Below, piece after piece: positions 28,182 to 37,065 of a stretch of 64,000 bases of DNA (its first letter is position 1; each line of letters starts with the position of its first letter). The stretch spans positions 62,001 to 126,000 of the forward strand of contig NZ_JAEPWN010000010.1 in NCBI RefSeq assembly GCF_016654005.1, given 5' to 3'. The notes below the pieces were generated by a model. That model worked only from the letters and a program-made list of their open reading frames with translations. It had not been told where the DNA came from and did not search any database. Source of the stretch: Brevundimonas nasdae (lineage in GTDB: Bacteria; Pseudomonadota; Alphaproteobacteria; Caulobacterales; Caulobacteraceae). A program made the position numbers and the translations under genes.

Positions 28182-29000
28182 TCAGTTCGGGCGGAACAAG
28201 CCCTTGGGCGAGGCGGTGAAAATCTCCAGCCCGTCTTCCGTCACGCCGATGGTGTGTTCGCACTGGGCGGACAGGGACTTGTCGCGGGTCACGGCGGTCC
28301 AGCCGTCGGACAGCACCTTCACCTGCGGCTTGCCCAGGTTCACCATCGGCTCGACGGTGAAGAACATGCCGGCCTTCAGCACGGCGCCGTCGCCCTTGCG
28401 GCCATAGTGCAGGACGTTGGGGCTGTCGTGGAAGACGCGGCCGATGCCGTGGCCGCAGAAGTCGCGCACCACGCTCATGCGCTGGGCCTCGACAAACTTC
28501 TGGATGGCGAAGCCGATGTCGCCGAAGGTGTTGCCCGGCTTGACCTGAGCCAGACCCAGATCCAGCGATTCATAGGTGACGTCGATCAGGCGCTTGGCGC
28601 GGGCGTTGATCTCGCCGACCGCATACATGCGGCTGCTGTCGCCATGCCAGCCGTCGACGATGACGGTGTGGTCGATGTTGACGATGTCGCCTTCCTTCAG
28701 AACCTTGTCGCCGGGAATGCCGTGGCAGACGACGTGGTTGATCGAGGTGCAGACGGTCTTCTCATAACCCTTGTAGCCCAGGCAGGCGGGCAGGCCGCCG
28801 TTGTCCAGGGTGAACTCGCGCACCAGATCGTCGATCCGGCCCGTGGTCACGCCCGGCTGTACGTGAGGGATAATCATGTCCAGCGCCTCGGCGACCAGAC
28901 GCCCGGCCTTGCGCATGCCCTCGAAATCCTCGGGCGTGTGGATGCGGATGCTGCTGGAACGGACCAGGACGTCGGTTTCCAGTTCGGGCGTTTCGTACAT
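28182..29000 (-). CDS. map: Methionine aminopeptidase, type I
   Basis: A 272-residue enzyme removing the initiator Met from nascent chains. The five metal ligands are recognisable: the Asp pair in NIDHTVIVDGWHGD, the His in CGHGIGRVFH, the Glu in TVEPMVN and the last Glu in AQCEHTIGV; CHGIPGD supplies the substrate His. The start at ATG 29000 gives a short N-terminal extension (MYETPELETDVLVRSSS) before IRIHTPEDFEGMR; the longer open frame to 29189 has no family likeness. Confidence 0.95.
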   Translation of the reverse strand: MYETPELETDVLVRSSSIRIHTPEDFEGMRKAGRLVAEALDMIIPHVQPGVTTGRIDDLVREFTLDNGGLPACLGYKGYEKTVCTSINHVVCHGIPGDKVLKEGDIVNIDHTVIVDGWHGDSSRMYAVGEINARAKRLIDVTYESLDLGLAQVKPGNTFGDIGFAIQKFVEAQRMSVVRDFCGHGIGRVFHDSPNVLHYGRKGDGAVLKAGMFFTVEPMVNLGKPQVKVLSDGWTAVTRDKSLSAQCEHTIGVTEDGLEIFTASPKGLFRPN

Positions 29001-29217
29001 AGGGATCGGTCTGCAAAAGGCTGGCGGCAAAAAGCCTGGGCGGGGCGAAATCCGTCCGCCCGAGATGGTCCTTATAGCACAAAACCTCAAGTCCGGTTCT
29101 GGATTCAGACGCGACGTCTGCTCAGGGGCGCCCGCCACACAAATTGATCGGTTGAAAGAAAACCTCGCCGGTATGGTCGCTCCCGACAAAAATTGATTCC
29201 AAGGGGAGGGCGATCAG

Positions 29218-30420
29218 GTGACTGGGTTGGACAAGAGGGCGTCGGGGCTGGATCGCCGCCGGTTTGGCGCGGCGTTCTGCGCGCTGGGCCTTGGGCTGGC
29301 GATCAGGCCGACGGTCGGTCATGCGCAGGCTGGCGTCGAAGACGCCGCCCTGGCCTATCTGCGACAGAATGGCCGAGCGCCTGGCGACTATCTGATCAGC
29401 CAGTTCGAACGCGCCGATGTCGTCCTGTTGGGCGAAGATCACGCCATCGCCCAGACCCTGGCCTTTGTGCGCGATCTGATCCCGAACCTGTACCGCGCAG
29501 GCATCAGGCAGTTGGTCATGGAGTTCGGCGCAGAAGAGGATCAGGCGGCGCTGGACGCCCTGATCACCGCGCCGACCTGGGACCCGGAGACGGCGCGTCG
29601 GTTGATGTTCAACTATAATGTCGCCTGGAGCTGGCTGGAATATCGAGCCTTCTATGAGGCGGCCTGGCGTTTCAACCGAACGCTTCCGGCTGGCGCGCCG
29701 CCGTTCCGCATCCTGAACATGAGCTATGTGTTCGACTGGAGCGCCTATGAATCGCCTGCGACGCCCGAGTCACTGCGTCGCATCTTCCCGCGCGGCACGA
29801 TCGACCGGTTCCGGGCCGATCTGATCCAGCGCGAAGTGCTGGACCGCAAAGAGAAAGCGCTGGTCCTGACCGGCACGCCGCACGCCTTCATGCGCTACGC
29901 TTCGGGGCGGGTCGAGCGCAACGCCGACGGCTTCTGCAGCTATGACGATGAATGGCTGGGCAATCATCTGCTGAAACGCAACGGCGGGAGGATCGCCGCC
30001 ATCCTGATGCACCAGCCCTTCCCGGCGGCGGGCGGAGCGGACTCCTATATCCAGCCGGCGGGCGGCGGGATCGAGCGGCTGATGGCGCGGGTGGGCGATC
30101 GGCCGCTGGGCTTTGATCTGCGGGGCGCGCCGGTCGGCCGCCTGCCGGACGCCAGCGCCTTTGCGACCTGTCAGGCTGACTTCACCCTTGGCGATTTCTT
30201 TGACGGCTACGTCTTCCTGGCGCCGATCGCGCGACTGCAGCCAGCGACGGCCGAGGTGGATTTCGTCACCGAGGCCAACATCGACCGCGCCCTGCAGCAA
30301 TATCCCGACCCCGACTGGAAGGCGCCGCCTTCCGATCTGGCGTCGTTCCGCGCCCATTTGGCCGACATGCCCGAGGCGATCCGACGGCGCTACGCGGCGG
30401 TTCCGGCGGCGGGCCGGTGA
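29218..30420 (+). CDS. Exported ChaN/erythromycin-esterase-like protein
   Basis: A 400-residue protein with an RRRF twin-arginine motif and hydrophobic stretch near residues 13-35, ending VGHAQ, so Tat export is possible. The core resembles the EreA/ChaN-like fold: VVLLGEDHAIAQTLAFVRDL with the Glu and His of the putative active site, then QLVMEFGAEEDQA, and later TGTPHAFMRYA. Members include haem-binding ChaN and erythromycin esterase; this one cannot be placed more closely. GTG 29218 follows GGGGAGGG. It overlaps the next gene by GTGA. Confidence 0.68.
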   Translation: MTGLDKRASGLDRRRFGAAFCALGLGLAIRPTVGHAQAGVEDAALAYLRQNGRAPGDYLISQFERADVVLLGEDHAIAQTLAFVRDLIPNLYRAGIRQLVMEFGAEEDQAALDALITAPTWDPETARRLMFNYNVAWSWLEYRAFYEAAWRFNRTLPAGAPPFRILNMSYVFDWSAYESPATPESLRRIFPRGTIDRFRADLIQREVLDRKEKALVLTGTPHAFMRYASGRVERNADGFCSYDDEWLGNHLLKRNGGRIAAILMHQPFPAAGGADSYIQPAGGGIERLMARVGDRPLGFDLRGAPVGRLPDASAFATCQADFTLGDFFDGYVFLAPIARLQPATAEVDFVTEANIDRALQQYPDPDWKAPPSDLASFRAHLADMPEAIRRRYAAVPAAGR

Positions 30421-31316
30421 TCGCGACACGCCGCGCCGTCCTGGCGGGGGCGGGAGGCGGTCTTCTGGCGGCCTCATTTGCTCAGGCCCGGGCGCCGGAC
30501 AGGGGGCGGCTGGAGCCCGCGTTTGCGGCGGGCGGCGAGGGCCTGCCCGAGCGGCAGGTGCAGGTCTGGCTGCCGCCCGGATATGACGCCCTGTCAGGGG
30601 ACTTGCCCGTCATCTACATGCACGACGGCCAGAACGTCTTTTCGGCCGATCCCCGCCCGGCCGGTCCCTTTGGCCGATGGACTGTCGACGAGGCCATGAG
30701 CGATCTGCTGGCGCGACAGGCGGTCCGACCCGCCATCATCGTGGCCATCGACAACAGCCCGAACCGCTCGGGCGAATATATGCCGCGTCGCGCCTTTGAC
30801 ATCGCCACGGCGCGCGGTGCGCCGGTCGCCACCTCGACCGGGCGTCCCGTCCTGGCAGACCAGATCGCCTCGGACGCCTATCTTCGTTTCGTCGTGGAGG
30901 TGGTCAAACCGCACATCGACCGGACCTACCGCACGGACCGCCGTTCGGCCGCCACCCTGCTGATGGGGTCCAGCATGGGCGGACTGATCTCGCTCTATGG
31001 GATGTGCGAATATCCCCAGGTGTTCGGCGGCGCGGCCTGTTTGTCTCCCCATTGGATCATCGGCGACGGGGCCATGATCGACTATATGCGCGCGGCTCTG
31101 CCGGACCCGGCGATGCATCGGCTCTATTTCGATCGCGGCACCGAGGATCTGGACGCGCGCTATGCGCTGTTCCAACCGGTCGCCGATCGGGTCGCCAGGG
31201 CGCGCGGCTATGTCGACGGCGTGTCGTTCGAGACTTCGGTCTTTCCGGGGGCCAGCCACAACGAACCCAGCTGGGCGCGCCGTGTCCAGATTCCGCTACG
31301 CTTCCTGCTAGGCTGA
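30417..31316 (+). CDS. Exported alpha/beta-hydrolase esterase (esterase D / Fes-like)
   Basis: A 299-residue hydrolase. The N-terminus TRRAVLAGAGGGLLAAS is a likely Tat signal. LPVIYMHDGQNVF is typical of the putative-esterase family, the Ser nucleophile is in MGSSMGGLIS, and a late His is in FPGASHNEPSWARR. Related enzymes cleave siderophore esters, acyl sugars or formylglutathione; the substrate here is unknown. GTG 30417 overlaps the upstream stop, so both exported proteins are made from one transcript. Confidence 0.83.
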   Translation: MIATRRAVLAGAGGGLLAASFAQARAPDRGRLEPAFAAGGEGLPERQVQVWLPPGYDALSGDLPVIYMHDGQNVFSADPRPAGPFGRWTVDEAMSDLLARQAVRPAIIVAIDNSPNRSGEYMPRRAFDIATARGAPVATSTGRPVLADQIASDAYLRFVVEVVKPHIDRTYRTDRRSAATLLMGSSMGGLISLYGMCEYPQVFGGAACLSPHWIIGDGAMIDYMRAALPDPAMHRLYFDRGTEDLDARYALFQPVADRVARARGYVDGVSFETSVFPGASHNEPSWARRVQIPLRFLLG

Positions 31317-31650
31317 CGCCGCTGCGCCCAACCTGTCGTTTCATGGCCACATCCGGGTCTGATCCTGCCAGGGCGATCGGACGCACATGATCGGATGCTG
31401 GCTTTAACAAGGCGTCGAAGCCCCTGATCGGGCGCAATATTTGACCAGAATGACGGCAAAGCCTGGCGTTGATCTTGCCGTCGCGGAACCTCTCGAAGGC
31501 GTGATCGTGTGCGGCTTTCGCGCCACTGTTTCGCCCGCTTCCGGTCCGATGGGGGCCTTGCCTGCAACGTTTTCATGACGAGAACGCTTTTTGGGCTCCT
31601 CCCCCGATCGTCCCGCTGATCAGGCGGGCGACGCTTATTAGGTGTATGAA
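31317..31650. other. Intergenic region before the FadL-like gene
   Basis: 334 bases without a supported gene. I see several short inverted repeats (for example around 31620, CAGGCGGGCGACG), but no convincing promoter, RNA or small frame with a ribosome binding site. Confidence 0.6.
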
Positions 31651-33036
31651 ATGAACCCCAGGAACATCGCCCGCGTAGGCGGACTGGCCCTGACGACCGC
31701 CCTGCTGGTCGGCGTCTCCGCCCCGGCCATGGCCGGCTCCTTCTATCTTCAAGAACAATCGACCCGCGGCGCAGGACGCGCCTATTCCGGCGAAGGCGCC
31801 GACACCGGCGTTCAGTCGCTGTGGTGGAACCCCGCCGCCATCGCCCGCAGCGGTCGTCAGGCCTATGTCGGTGCCCACGGCCTGATCCTGGACTCCAGCG
31901 TCGACGACCGCGGATCGACCATCAACTACAACCTGCCTGCGCCCGCGCCCTTCCCGGCCGGCACCATCCTGACGGGTTCGACCCCGGTCGGCGGCAACCC
32001 GCACGTCCATGACGTGGTTGAAAGCGGCCTGGTGCCGAACTTCGCCATCGCCCAGCCGATCGGCGACCGCTTCACCGTTGGCCTGGCCGTTCAGGCGCCC
32101 TACAACTTCACCACCAAGTACGAAGCCAACGACTTCGCCCGCTACGACGCCATGACGTCCGAACTGCGCTCGGCCAACATCGGCCTGGTGCTGGCCGCCA
32201 AGGTCACGGACTGGCTGGACGTCGGCGCCGGTTTCGACGCTCAGTATGTGAAGGCCAAGCTGACCTCGGCCATGCCGAACCTGCCGACGGTGACGGGCGT
32301 GGCTGGCGCGCCGACGGCGACGGGCGTGCCTGTGTTCCTGCTGCCGGCGGCGACGGACGGCTTCAACTCGCTGGAAGGCGACGGCTGGGATTACGGCTGG
32401 AACGTCGGCGCCCAGGCGCACTTCAGCAAGCTGGACCTGGGTCTGTCGTACCGCTCCAAGATCGAGCATGACCTGGACGGCGACATCAACATCTCGGGTC
32501 TGACGGGCGCGCTGGCTGTGGCCAATGTCGCCGCCAACGGCAACGCCAACTTCAACACCCCATGGTTCGCCACCCTGTCGGGCCGTTATCACGTCAATGA
32601 CAAGCTGACGCTGAACGCCCAGGTCAACCGCATCGGCTGGAGCGAGTTCGACGCCATCCGCGTCCACTACAACACCACCGACAGCGCCATCGTCCAGAAT
32701 TACAAGGACGTGACCACGGGCGCGATCGGCTTCGACTACGCCGTGGATCCGACCATGACGGTGCGCGGCGGCATCGGCTATGATCCGACCCCGACCCGCG
32801 ACGGCCAGCGCACCGCCCGCATCCCGGACGGCGACCGCATGCTGTATTCGGCGGGCATCTCCAAGACCCTGGGTTCGGTGACCTTCGACGGCGCGGTGAC
32901 TTATATCGACATCGACAAGAGCAAGGTCGTCGAGACGCGCGACGTCTATGGCAATGGTGTGGCCATCTCCAACATCCTGGCCGAGTCGAGCGGCTCGGGC
33001 GTCGGCTTCTCGGTGGGCGCGACCTGGAACTTCTAA
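31651..33036 (+). CDS. FadL/OMPP1-family outer-membrane transport protein
   Basis: A 461-residue precursor with a signal peptide ending APAMAGS. The mature start SFYLQEQSTRGAGRAYSGEGAD and WWNPAAIARS (the NPA motif of the FadL hatch) are characteristic. The C-terminus VGFSVGATWNF ends in Phe, as expected for a beta-barrel. FadL proteins let long-chain fatty acids and other hydrophobic molecules through the outer membrane by lateral diffusion. ATG 31651 is preferred to GTG 31642 because it starts the signal peptide and AGGTG lies just upstream. Confidence 0.92.
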   Translation: MNPRNIARVGGLALTTALLVGVSAPAMAGSFYLQEQSTRGAGRAYSGEGADTGVQSLWWNPAAIARSGRQAYVGAHGLILDSSVDDRGSTINYNLPAPAPFPAGTILTGSTPVGGNPHVHDVVESGLVPNFAIAQPIGDRFTVGLAVQAPYNFTTKYEANDFARYDAMTSELRSANIGLVLAAKVTDWLDVGAGFDAQYVKAKLTSAMPNLPTVTGVAGAPTATGVPVFLLPAATDGFNSLEGDGWDYGWNVGAQAHFSKLDLGLSYRSKIEHDLDGDINISGLTGALAVANVAANGNANFNTPWFATLSGRYHVNDKLTLNAQVNRIGWSEFDAIRVHYNTTDSAIVQNYKDVTTGAIGFDYAVDPTMTVRGGIGYDPTPTRDGQRTARIPDGDRMLYSAGISKTLGSVTFDGAVTYIDIDKSKVVETRDVYGNGVAISNILAESSGSGVGFSVGATWNF

Positions 33037-33062
33037 GGTCCGCAGCCATCGGCTGACATGAG

Positions 33063-33092
33063 AACGGCGGCGCCTTCGCAGGCGCCGCCGTT
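33063..33092 (+). terminator. Rho-independent terminator after the FadL-like gene
   Basis: A perfect 12-bp stem (AACGGCGGCGCC with GGCGCCGCCGTT), a 6-base loop and a following T run, 26 bases past the stop. Confidence 0.93.
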
Positions 33093-33130
33093 TTTATTCC
33101 TCTTCCCGCAGCGGGGGAGGAATCTAGAGC

Positions 33131-33259
33131 CGTCATTCGGGGGCGTCCGCAGGACGAACCCGGAACCCAGGAGGCTTGCACCAGGCGCCAGTCGCATTGA
33201 GCGGCGTGAGGGGCGCTCTGGGTTCCGGGTTCTTCGCTACGCTCAGCCCCGGAATGACG
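33131..33259. repeat. Full element of the dispersed CGTCATTCCGGGG family
   Basis: Same plan as the element at 28016 but inverted: the GCGTCCGCAGGACGAA arm is on the left and the GCTGAGCGTAGCGAAGAA arm, as its reverse complement, on the right. One base of the left end differs (CGTCATTCGGGGG). It lies between the 3' ends of the FadL-like gene and the convergent helicase gene. Confidence 0.9.
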
Positions 33260-33303
33260 AGCTAGAAGGCTCCGTTCCGCTACGCTTCACGGGCAGGATC
33301 GTT

Positions 33304-34851
33304 TCAGCCCTTGGCGGCGCCGTAGCCCTTGCCGCCGTTCGACGGGCGGCGGCGGGGGCGGCGCTTCAGTTCGCCCTCGGGACGCGGCTCGCTCTTGCGG
33401 GGATCCGACGGGCGGGGTTCGCGCGGCGTGGTCTTTTCGCCGGCCATCGGGTTGTAGGTCTTCTCAGGCCTCGCCGCCGCCGCTTCGCCACCGCGATCAC
33501 CGCGACGCTTGCGGTGAGGCTGGCCGCCGCCTTCCGGACGCACGCCGTCGCGATGCGGGTTGCGACGGCCGCGGCCCCCGCGTCCGCCCTCGTTGCGTTC
33601 GCCGCCTTCACGTTCCGGCAGGGTCGCCTTCTTGGCCACGCCCGCCGACATGATGGAGGCGTCCAGAGCCGCCAGCTGCTTGTCGTTGCGACGATCCGCA
33701 GCCGGGATCTTCTGGCGCGTGACCTTTTCGATGTCGCGCAGCAGCTTCATCTCGTCGCCAGCCACGAAGCTGACGGCGGTGCCGTCCTTGCCCGCGCGGG
33801 CCGTACGGCCGATGCGGTGGACATAGCTCTCCGGCACGTGCGGCAGTTCGAAGTTCACGACGTGCGAGACGCCGTCCACGTCGATGCCGCGCGCGGCGAT
33901 GTCGGTGGCGACCAGAACGCGCAGCTTGCCCTTCTTGAAGGCTTCCAGCGTGCGTTCCCGCTGGGGCTGGGACTTGTTGCCGTGGATCGCGCCGGCTTCG
34001 ACGCCGCCGGTCTCCAGATAGGCCGCAACCTTGTCGGCGCCGTGCTTGGTCTTGGTGAAGACCAGGCAGCGCTTGTATTCCGGGTCGCTGAACATCTCGG
34101 TCAGCAGGGCGCGCTTTTTGCCCTGTTCGATATAGACGACCGACTGGCTGATGCGCTGGACGGTGGTCGACTGGGGGGTGACCTGAACCTTGACCGGGTC
34201 TTTCAGCAGTTCACCCGCCAGCTTGCCGATCTCGGACGGCATGGTCGCCGAGAAGAACAGGTTCTGACGGCGCGCAGGCATGCGGCTGACGATCTGGCGG
34301 ATCGGCTTGATGAAGCCCAGGTCCAGCATCTGGTCGGCTTCGTCCAGCACGAAGATTTCGGTCGAGGACAGGTCCAGCGTCTTCTGCTGGATATGGTCCA
34401 GCAGACGGCCCGGCGCGGCGACCAGGATGTCCAGGCCCTGTTGCAGGGCGCGTTCCTGGGCGCCGTATTTCACGCCGCCGAAGATGACCGCGACCCGGAA
34501 GCCCAGGTGGGCGCCGTAGGCCTTGAAGCTGTCGCCGATCTGGGTGGCCAGTTCGCGCGTCGGGCTCAGGATCAGGGCGCGCGTGGTGCGAGGCACGGGT
34601 GGGGTGCGGTTCTCGGCCAGGCGATGCAGGATCGGCAGGGCGAAGGCGGCGGTCTTGCCGGTGCCGGTCTGGGCGATGCCCAGCAGGTCCTTGCCCAGCA
34701 TGACGTCAGGGATGGCCTTTTCCTGGATCGGCGTGGGCTTGGTGTAGCCGGTCGCGGTCAGGGCCTGAAGAAGGGCCTTGTTCAGGCCCATGGATTCGAA
34801 TGTGGTGCTCACAGCAGTGTCTTTCGCGTGCGGCAGGGCGCTTTCAGCCAT
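33304..34851 (-). CDS. DEAD-box RNA helicase, RhlE-like
   Basis: A 515-residue protein from ATG 34851. The core carries all DEAD-box motifs in order: the Q motif (PTPIQEKAIP), AQTGTGKT, PTRELA, APGRLLD, LDEADQMLD, SAT, ATDIAARGIDV and HRIGRTARAG. A C-terminal tail of about 110 residues is rich in Gly, Arg and Lys and probably binds RNA. Such proteins unwind short RNA duplexes in ribosome assembly and mRNA turnover. GTG 34812 is an alternative start, 13 codons further in; an upstream extension to 35058 has no family likeness. Confidence 0.92.
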   Translation of the reverse strand: MAESALPHAKDTAVSTTFESMGLNKALLQALTATGYTKPTPIQEKAIPDVMLGKDLLGIAQTGTGKTAAFALPILHRLAENRTPPVPRTTRALILSPTRELATQIGDSFKAYGAHLGFRVAVIFGGVKYGAQERALQQGLDILVAAPGRLLDHIQQKTLDLSSTEIFVLDEADQMLDLGFIKPIRQIVSRMPARRQNLFFSATMPSEIGKLAGELLKDPVKVQVTPQSTTVQRISQSVVYIEQGKKRALLTEMFSDPEYKRCLVFTKTKHGADKVAAYLETGGVEAGAIHGNKSQPQRERTLEAFKKGKLRVLVATDIAARGIDVDGVSHVVNFELPHVPESYVHRIGRTARAGKDGTAVSFVAGDEMKLLRDIEKVTRQKIPAADRRNDKQLAALDASIMSAGVAKKATLPEREGGERNEGGRGGRGRRNPHRDGVRPEGGGQPHRKRRGDRGGEAAAARPEKTYNPMAGEKTTPREPRPSDPRKSEPRPEGELKRRPRRRPSNGGKGYGAAKG

Positions 34852-35182
34852 GGCATGACGCCTAAGGGCCGCGCACCGCCAGTCCCGACGGGGCCTCGGG
34901 GGTGAGGCCTGCGGGGTGGATCGGGCGCCGCCCCGCGTGTCCGGGCAGCGAATGAACTTGAGGAACCGGCGACTTCTACAGACAGGCCCGGGGAGGGACC
35001 CACACGCGCTGGAGACGCCGGAGATCGCGATTGTGCGATGCGGCGCAAATGGAGGCAAAGGCGCGTGAAGTCAAGAACAACGCCTGTCCCGGCGTCTCGG
35101 GCTGTGACCCACCGTCGCAAATATGGAACATCCGGCGAGGGCGGACGCTTATTTTTCCTGCAACGGAAAACGGAGAAAACGG
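34852..35182. other. Divergent intergenic region
   Basis: 331 bases between the helicase gene and a hypothetical gene on the other strand. It must hold the promoters for both. A less GC-rich stretch near 35140-35180 (TTATTTTTCCTGCAACGG) may belong to the rightward promoter. No RNA or conserved site recognised. Confidence 0.5.
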
Positions 35183-35659
35183 ATGGCCATCAGCCACGAA
35201 GAGCGCGCTCTGGACACGGGCGAGCGTGAACTGGTCGCTCAGAGCCGTGACCTCGGCGCTCTCAATCAGGCCCAGCTGACCGATCTGCAGAAGCGGCTGC
35301 GCGCCCGGCGCGACCGGGTCCAGCGCATGATCCGCACACGGACCCGCAACGCCGAAGCCCCCGGCCCAGACACGGGCGCGCGCCAGAAGAAGGCCCTGCT
35401 AGCCGAGGCCGTGAAGCGGGTGACGGACGAGGTTCACGCCCGCCGCGACGCCGCCAGGAAATCTCCGGCGGAAAAGGCGACCCGGAACCTGGCCGCGGCC
35501 GTGCAGCACAAGTCCGAGAACCCCGGCTGGCGCGGACCGGAGGACCTGACGGCCAACACCGGCCCGGCCGAGACGCCCAACACCAAGATCGCACCGTCCG
35601 GCGCCCTTCACGCCGAGGGGATGCGCGCCGTTATCGCCCGCTCGACCGGCGACCGGTAA
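35183..35659 (+). CDS. Hypothetical charged helical protein, 158 aa
   Basis: A cytoplasmic, highly charged protein (MAISHEERALDTGERELV..., with RDRVQRMIRTRTRN and EKATRNLAAAVQHK), mostly helical and without hydrophobic spans. GGAG stands seven bases before ATG 35183, which fixes the start. No family recognised. Basic helices suggest nucleic-acid or protein contact, but that is only inference. It is convergent with the glutaredoxin-MauE gene. Confidence 0.72.
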   Translation: MAISHEERALDTGERELVAQSRDLGALNQAQLTDLQKRLRARRDRVQRMIRTRTRNAEAPGPDTGARQKKALLAEAVKRVTDEVHARRDAARKSPAEKATRNLAAAVQHKSENPGWRGPEDLTANTGPAETPNTKIAPSGALHAEGMRAVIARSTGDR

Positions 35660-35679
35660 ACGGTCGCGAGTGGATGGCC

Positions 35680-36423
35680 TCAGCCCCAGGCCATCCACCC
35701 CATCCAGACGGCCATCGCCACCATCATCAGGTTCTCGGTCAGGGACAGGAAGCCCAGCGGCACATTGCTGTCGCCGCCGACGCAGGCGCATTTCAGCTCG
35801 CGCTTCTGGATATAGACGGCCTTGAACACCGACCAGGCGCCGATGGAGCCAGCGACAACGGCCGCTGGCACCGACAGCCAGTTCAGCACGCCTGCGATCA
35901 TCAGCACGCCCGCGCCCAGTTCGATGAACGGATAGATGTAGGCATAGGGCAGCCAGCGCTTGGCCAGCACGTCATAGCCCAGGAACATGGTGGCGAACCC
36001 GTCCAGATCGCGCAGCTTCAGCATGGCCAGCGCCGCCATCGAAAAGGCGATGAACCATTCCGGCGTGCGCATGGTCAGCAGGGTTCCTCCCGCATAGCTG
36101 GCGGCGACGGCCATCAGGGCGGTGACCGCGAACACGACCAGAACGGGGGTGTAGGTCTTCTTGTCCTTGTCCTTGACCGGCTTGCCCAGGAACCGGCGCA
36201 GGTCGTCGTATCCCCCGACCCGCTGGCCGTCGATGAAGGTCTGGGGCGTGGTCTTGACGTCGTGCTGGGCCTTGAAGGCGTCGACCTGTTCGCGCGTGGT
36301 CAGCCAGCGGTCCTCGACCTTGTAGCCTTCGCTTTTCAGCAGATAGAGGGCGCGCAGACCCCACGGGCACACGTGTTTATCCATCACCATGCGGTGCAGG
36401 ACGGCGGTCTTTTGAGCGGACAT
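35680..36423 (-). CDS. Glutaredoxin domain fused to MauE/DoxX-like membrane domain
   Basis: A 247-residue fusion. Residues 1-80 form a glutaredoxin-like domain with active site CPWG, so only one Cys, and cis-Pro motif TTPQTFIDGQRVGGYDD. Residues about 90-247 contain four to five membrane spans of the MauE/DoxX-like redox family, with a Cys-Ala-Cys near KCACVGGDSNVPLG. Such membrane parts pass electrons to periplasmic thiol carriers; combined with a cytosolic glutaredoxin this suggests transmembrane thiol redox transfer. ATG 36423 gives a sensible start; the frame is open further upstream. It is divergent from a MerR gene, which is its likely regulator. Confidence 0.83.
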   Translation of the reverse strand: MSAQKTAVLHRMVMDKHVCPWGLRALYLLKSEGYKVEDRWLTTREQVDAFKAQHDVKTTPQTFIDGQRVGGYDDLRRFLGKPVKDKDKKTYTPVLVVFAVTALMAVAASYAGGTLLTMRTPEWFIAFSMAALAMLKLRDLDGFATMFLGYDVLAKRWLPYAYIYPFIELGAGVLMIAGVLNWLSVPAAVVAGSIGAWSVFKAVYIQKRELKCACVGGDSNVPLGFLSLTENLMMVAMAVWMGWMAWG

Positions 36424-36467
36424 GGGGCTTCCTTCGACTTTGCGTTTCCAGCGTCGAACCCCATGTG

Positions 36468-36494
36468 GGGTGCGGACCATGGTACGGAGTCAAG
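36468..36494. promoter_or_regulatory. Putative MerR operator with -35 element for the glutaredoxin-MauE gene
   Basis: On the minus strand the gap reads TTGACTCCGTACCATGGT. The half-site ACTCCGTAC next to a TTGACT -35 is the same as in classic mer operators, and ACCATGGT is a perfect palindrome at the centre; the other half-site matches only partly. A good -10 is not evident at the 19-20-base spacing typical of MerR promoters. Confidence 0.5.
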
Positions 36495-36496
36495 GC

Positions 36497-36880
36497 ATGA
36501 CCACGACGATTGCAGGATTGGCCCGTGCGGGCGGCGTCGGCGTCGAGACGGTGCGCTATTATCAGCGGCGCGATCTGATGCCCAAACCGGACGGCGACGG
36601 CGGGGTGCGCCGCTATGGCGAGCCGGAGGTCCGCCGCCTGCGCTTCATCCGCGCGGCCCAGGGCGCGGGCTTCACCCTGGAGCAGATCGGCGAGCTTCTG
36701 GCCCTGGATTCAGGCCACGACCACGACCGGGCGCGCGCCCTGGCCCAGGCGCGGATCGCCGATCTGGACGTCAAGATCGCCGAGCTTCAGGCCGCCCGCG
36801 CCTCGCTGACGACCCTGGCCGAACGTTGCGGTCAGAACCACGCCGGACCCTGCCCGATCCTGACCGCGTTTGAGACCTAG
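36497..36880 (+). CDS. MerR-family transcriptional regulator
   Basis: A 127-residue regulator. The N-terminal winged helix (TIAGLARAGGVGVETVRYYQRRDLMPKP) is followed by a coiled-coil dimer helix and a C-terminal metal loop with Cys in AERCGQNHAGPCPIL. Mercury MerR has three cysteines, Cys-(about 35)-Cys-(8)-Cys; only the last two are present here, so the ligand may differ from Hg(II) or bind more weakly. It starts 73 bases from the divergent glutaredoxin-MauE gene and probably activates it. Confidence 0.9.
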   Translation: MTTTIAGLARAGGVGVETVRYYQRRDLMPKPDGDGGVRRYGEPEVRRLRFIRAAQGAGFTLEQIGELLALDSGHDHDRARALAQARIADLDVKIAELQAARASLTTLAERCGQNHAGPCPILTAFET

Positions 36881-36914
36881 GCGGTCGATTTTACATTCGG
36901 CCTATTCATCGGGT

Positions 36915-37040
36915 CGTCATTCCGGGGCTGAGCGTAGCGAAGAACCCGGAACCCAGGGGCGTGATTGCGCCATTGGACGTTGGCGCTGGATGCGCGCCTC
37001 CTGGGTTCCGGGTTCGCCTTTCAGGCGCCCCGGAATGACG
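36915..37040. repeat. Full element of the dispersed CGTCATTCCGGGG family
   Basis: Same terminal repeats as the copy at 28016. The right-hand mini-hairpin is CGCCT-GAA-AGGCG instead of CGTCC-GAA-GGACG: two stem positions differ and both partners changed together. It sits between the convergent MerR and SDR genes. Confidence 0.9.
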
Positions 37041-37065
37041 GCTCTTAGTAGAGGGTCGGCGGACG

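Noticed and set aside
33058..34905. A 615-codon open plus-strand frame opposite the helicase
   Set aside because: It starts inside the FadL terminator and repeat element and shows no protein family; the DEAD-box gene on the other strand is certain.
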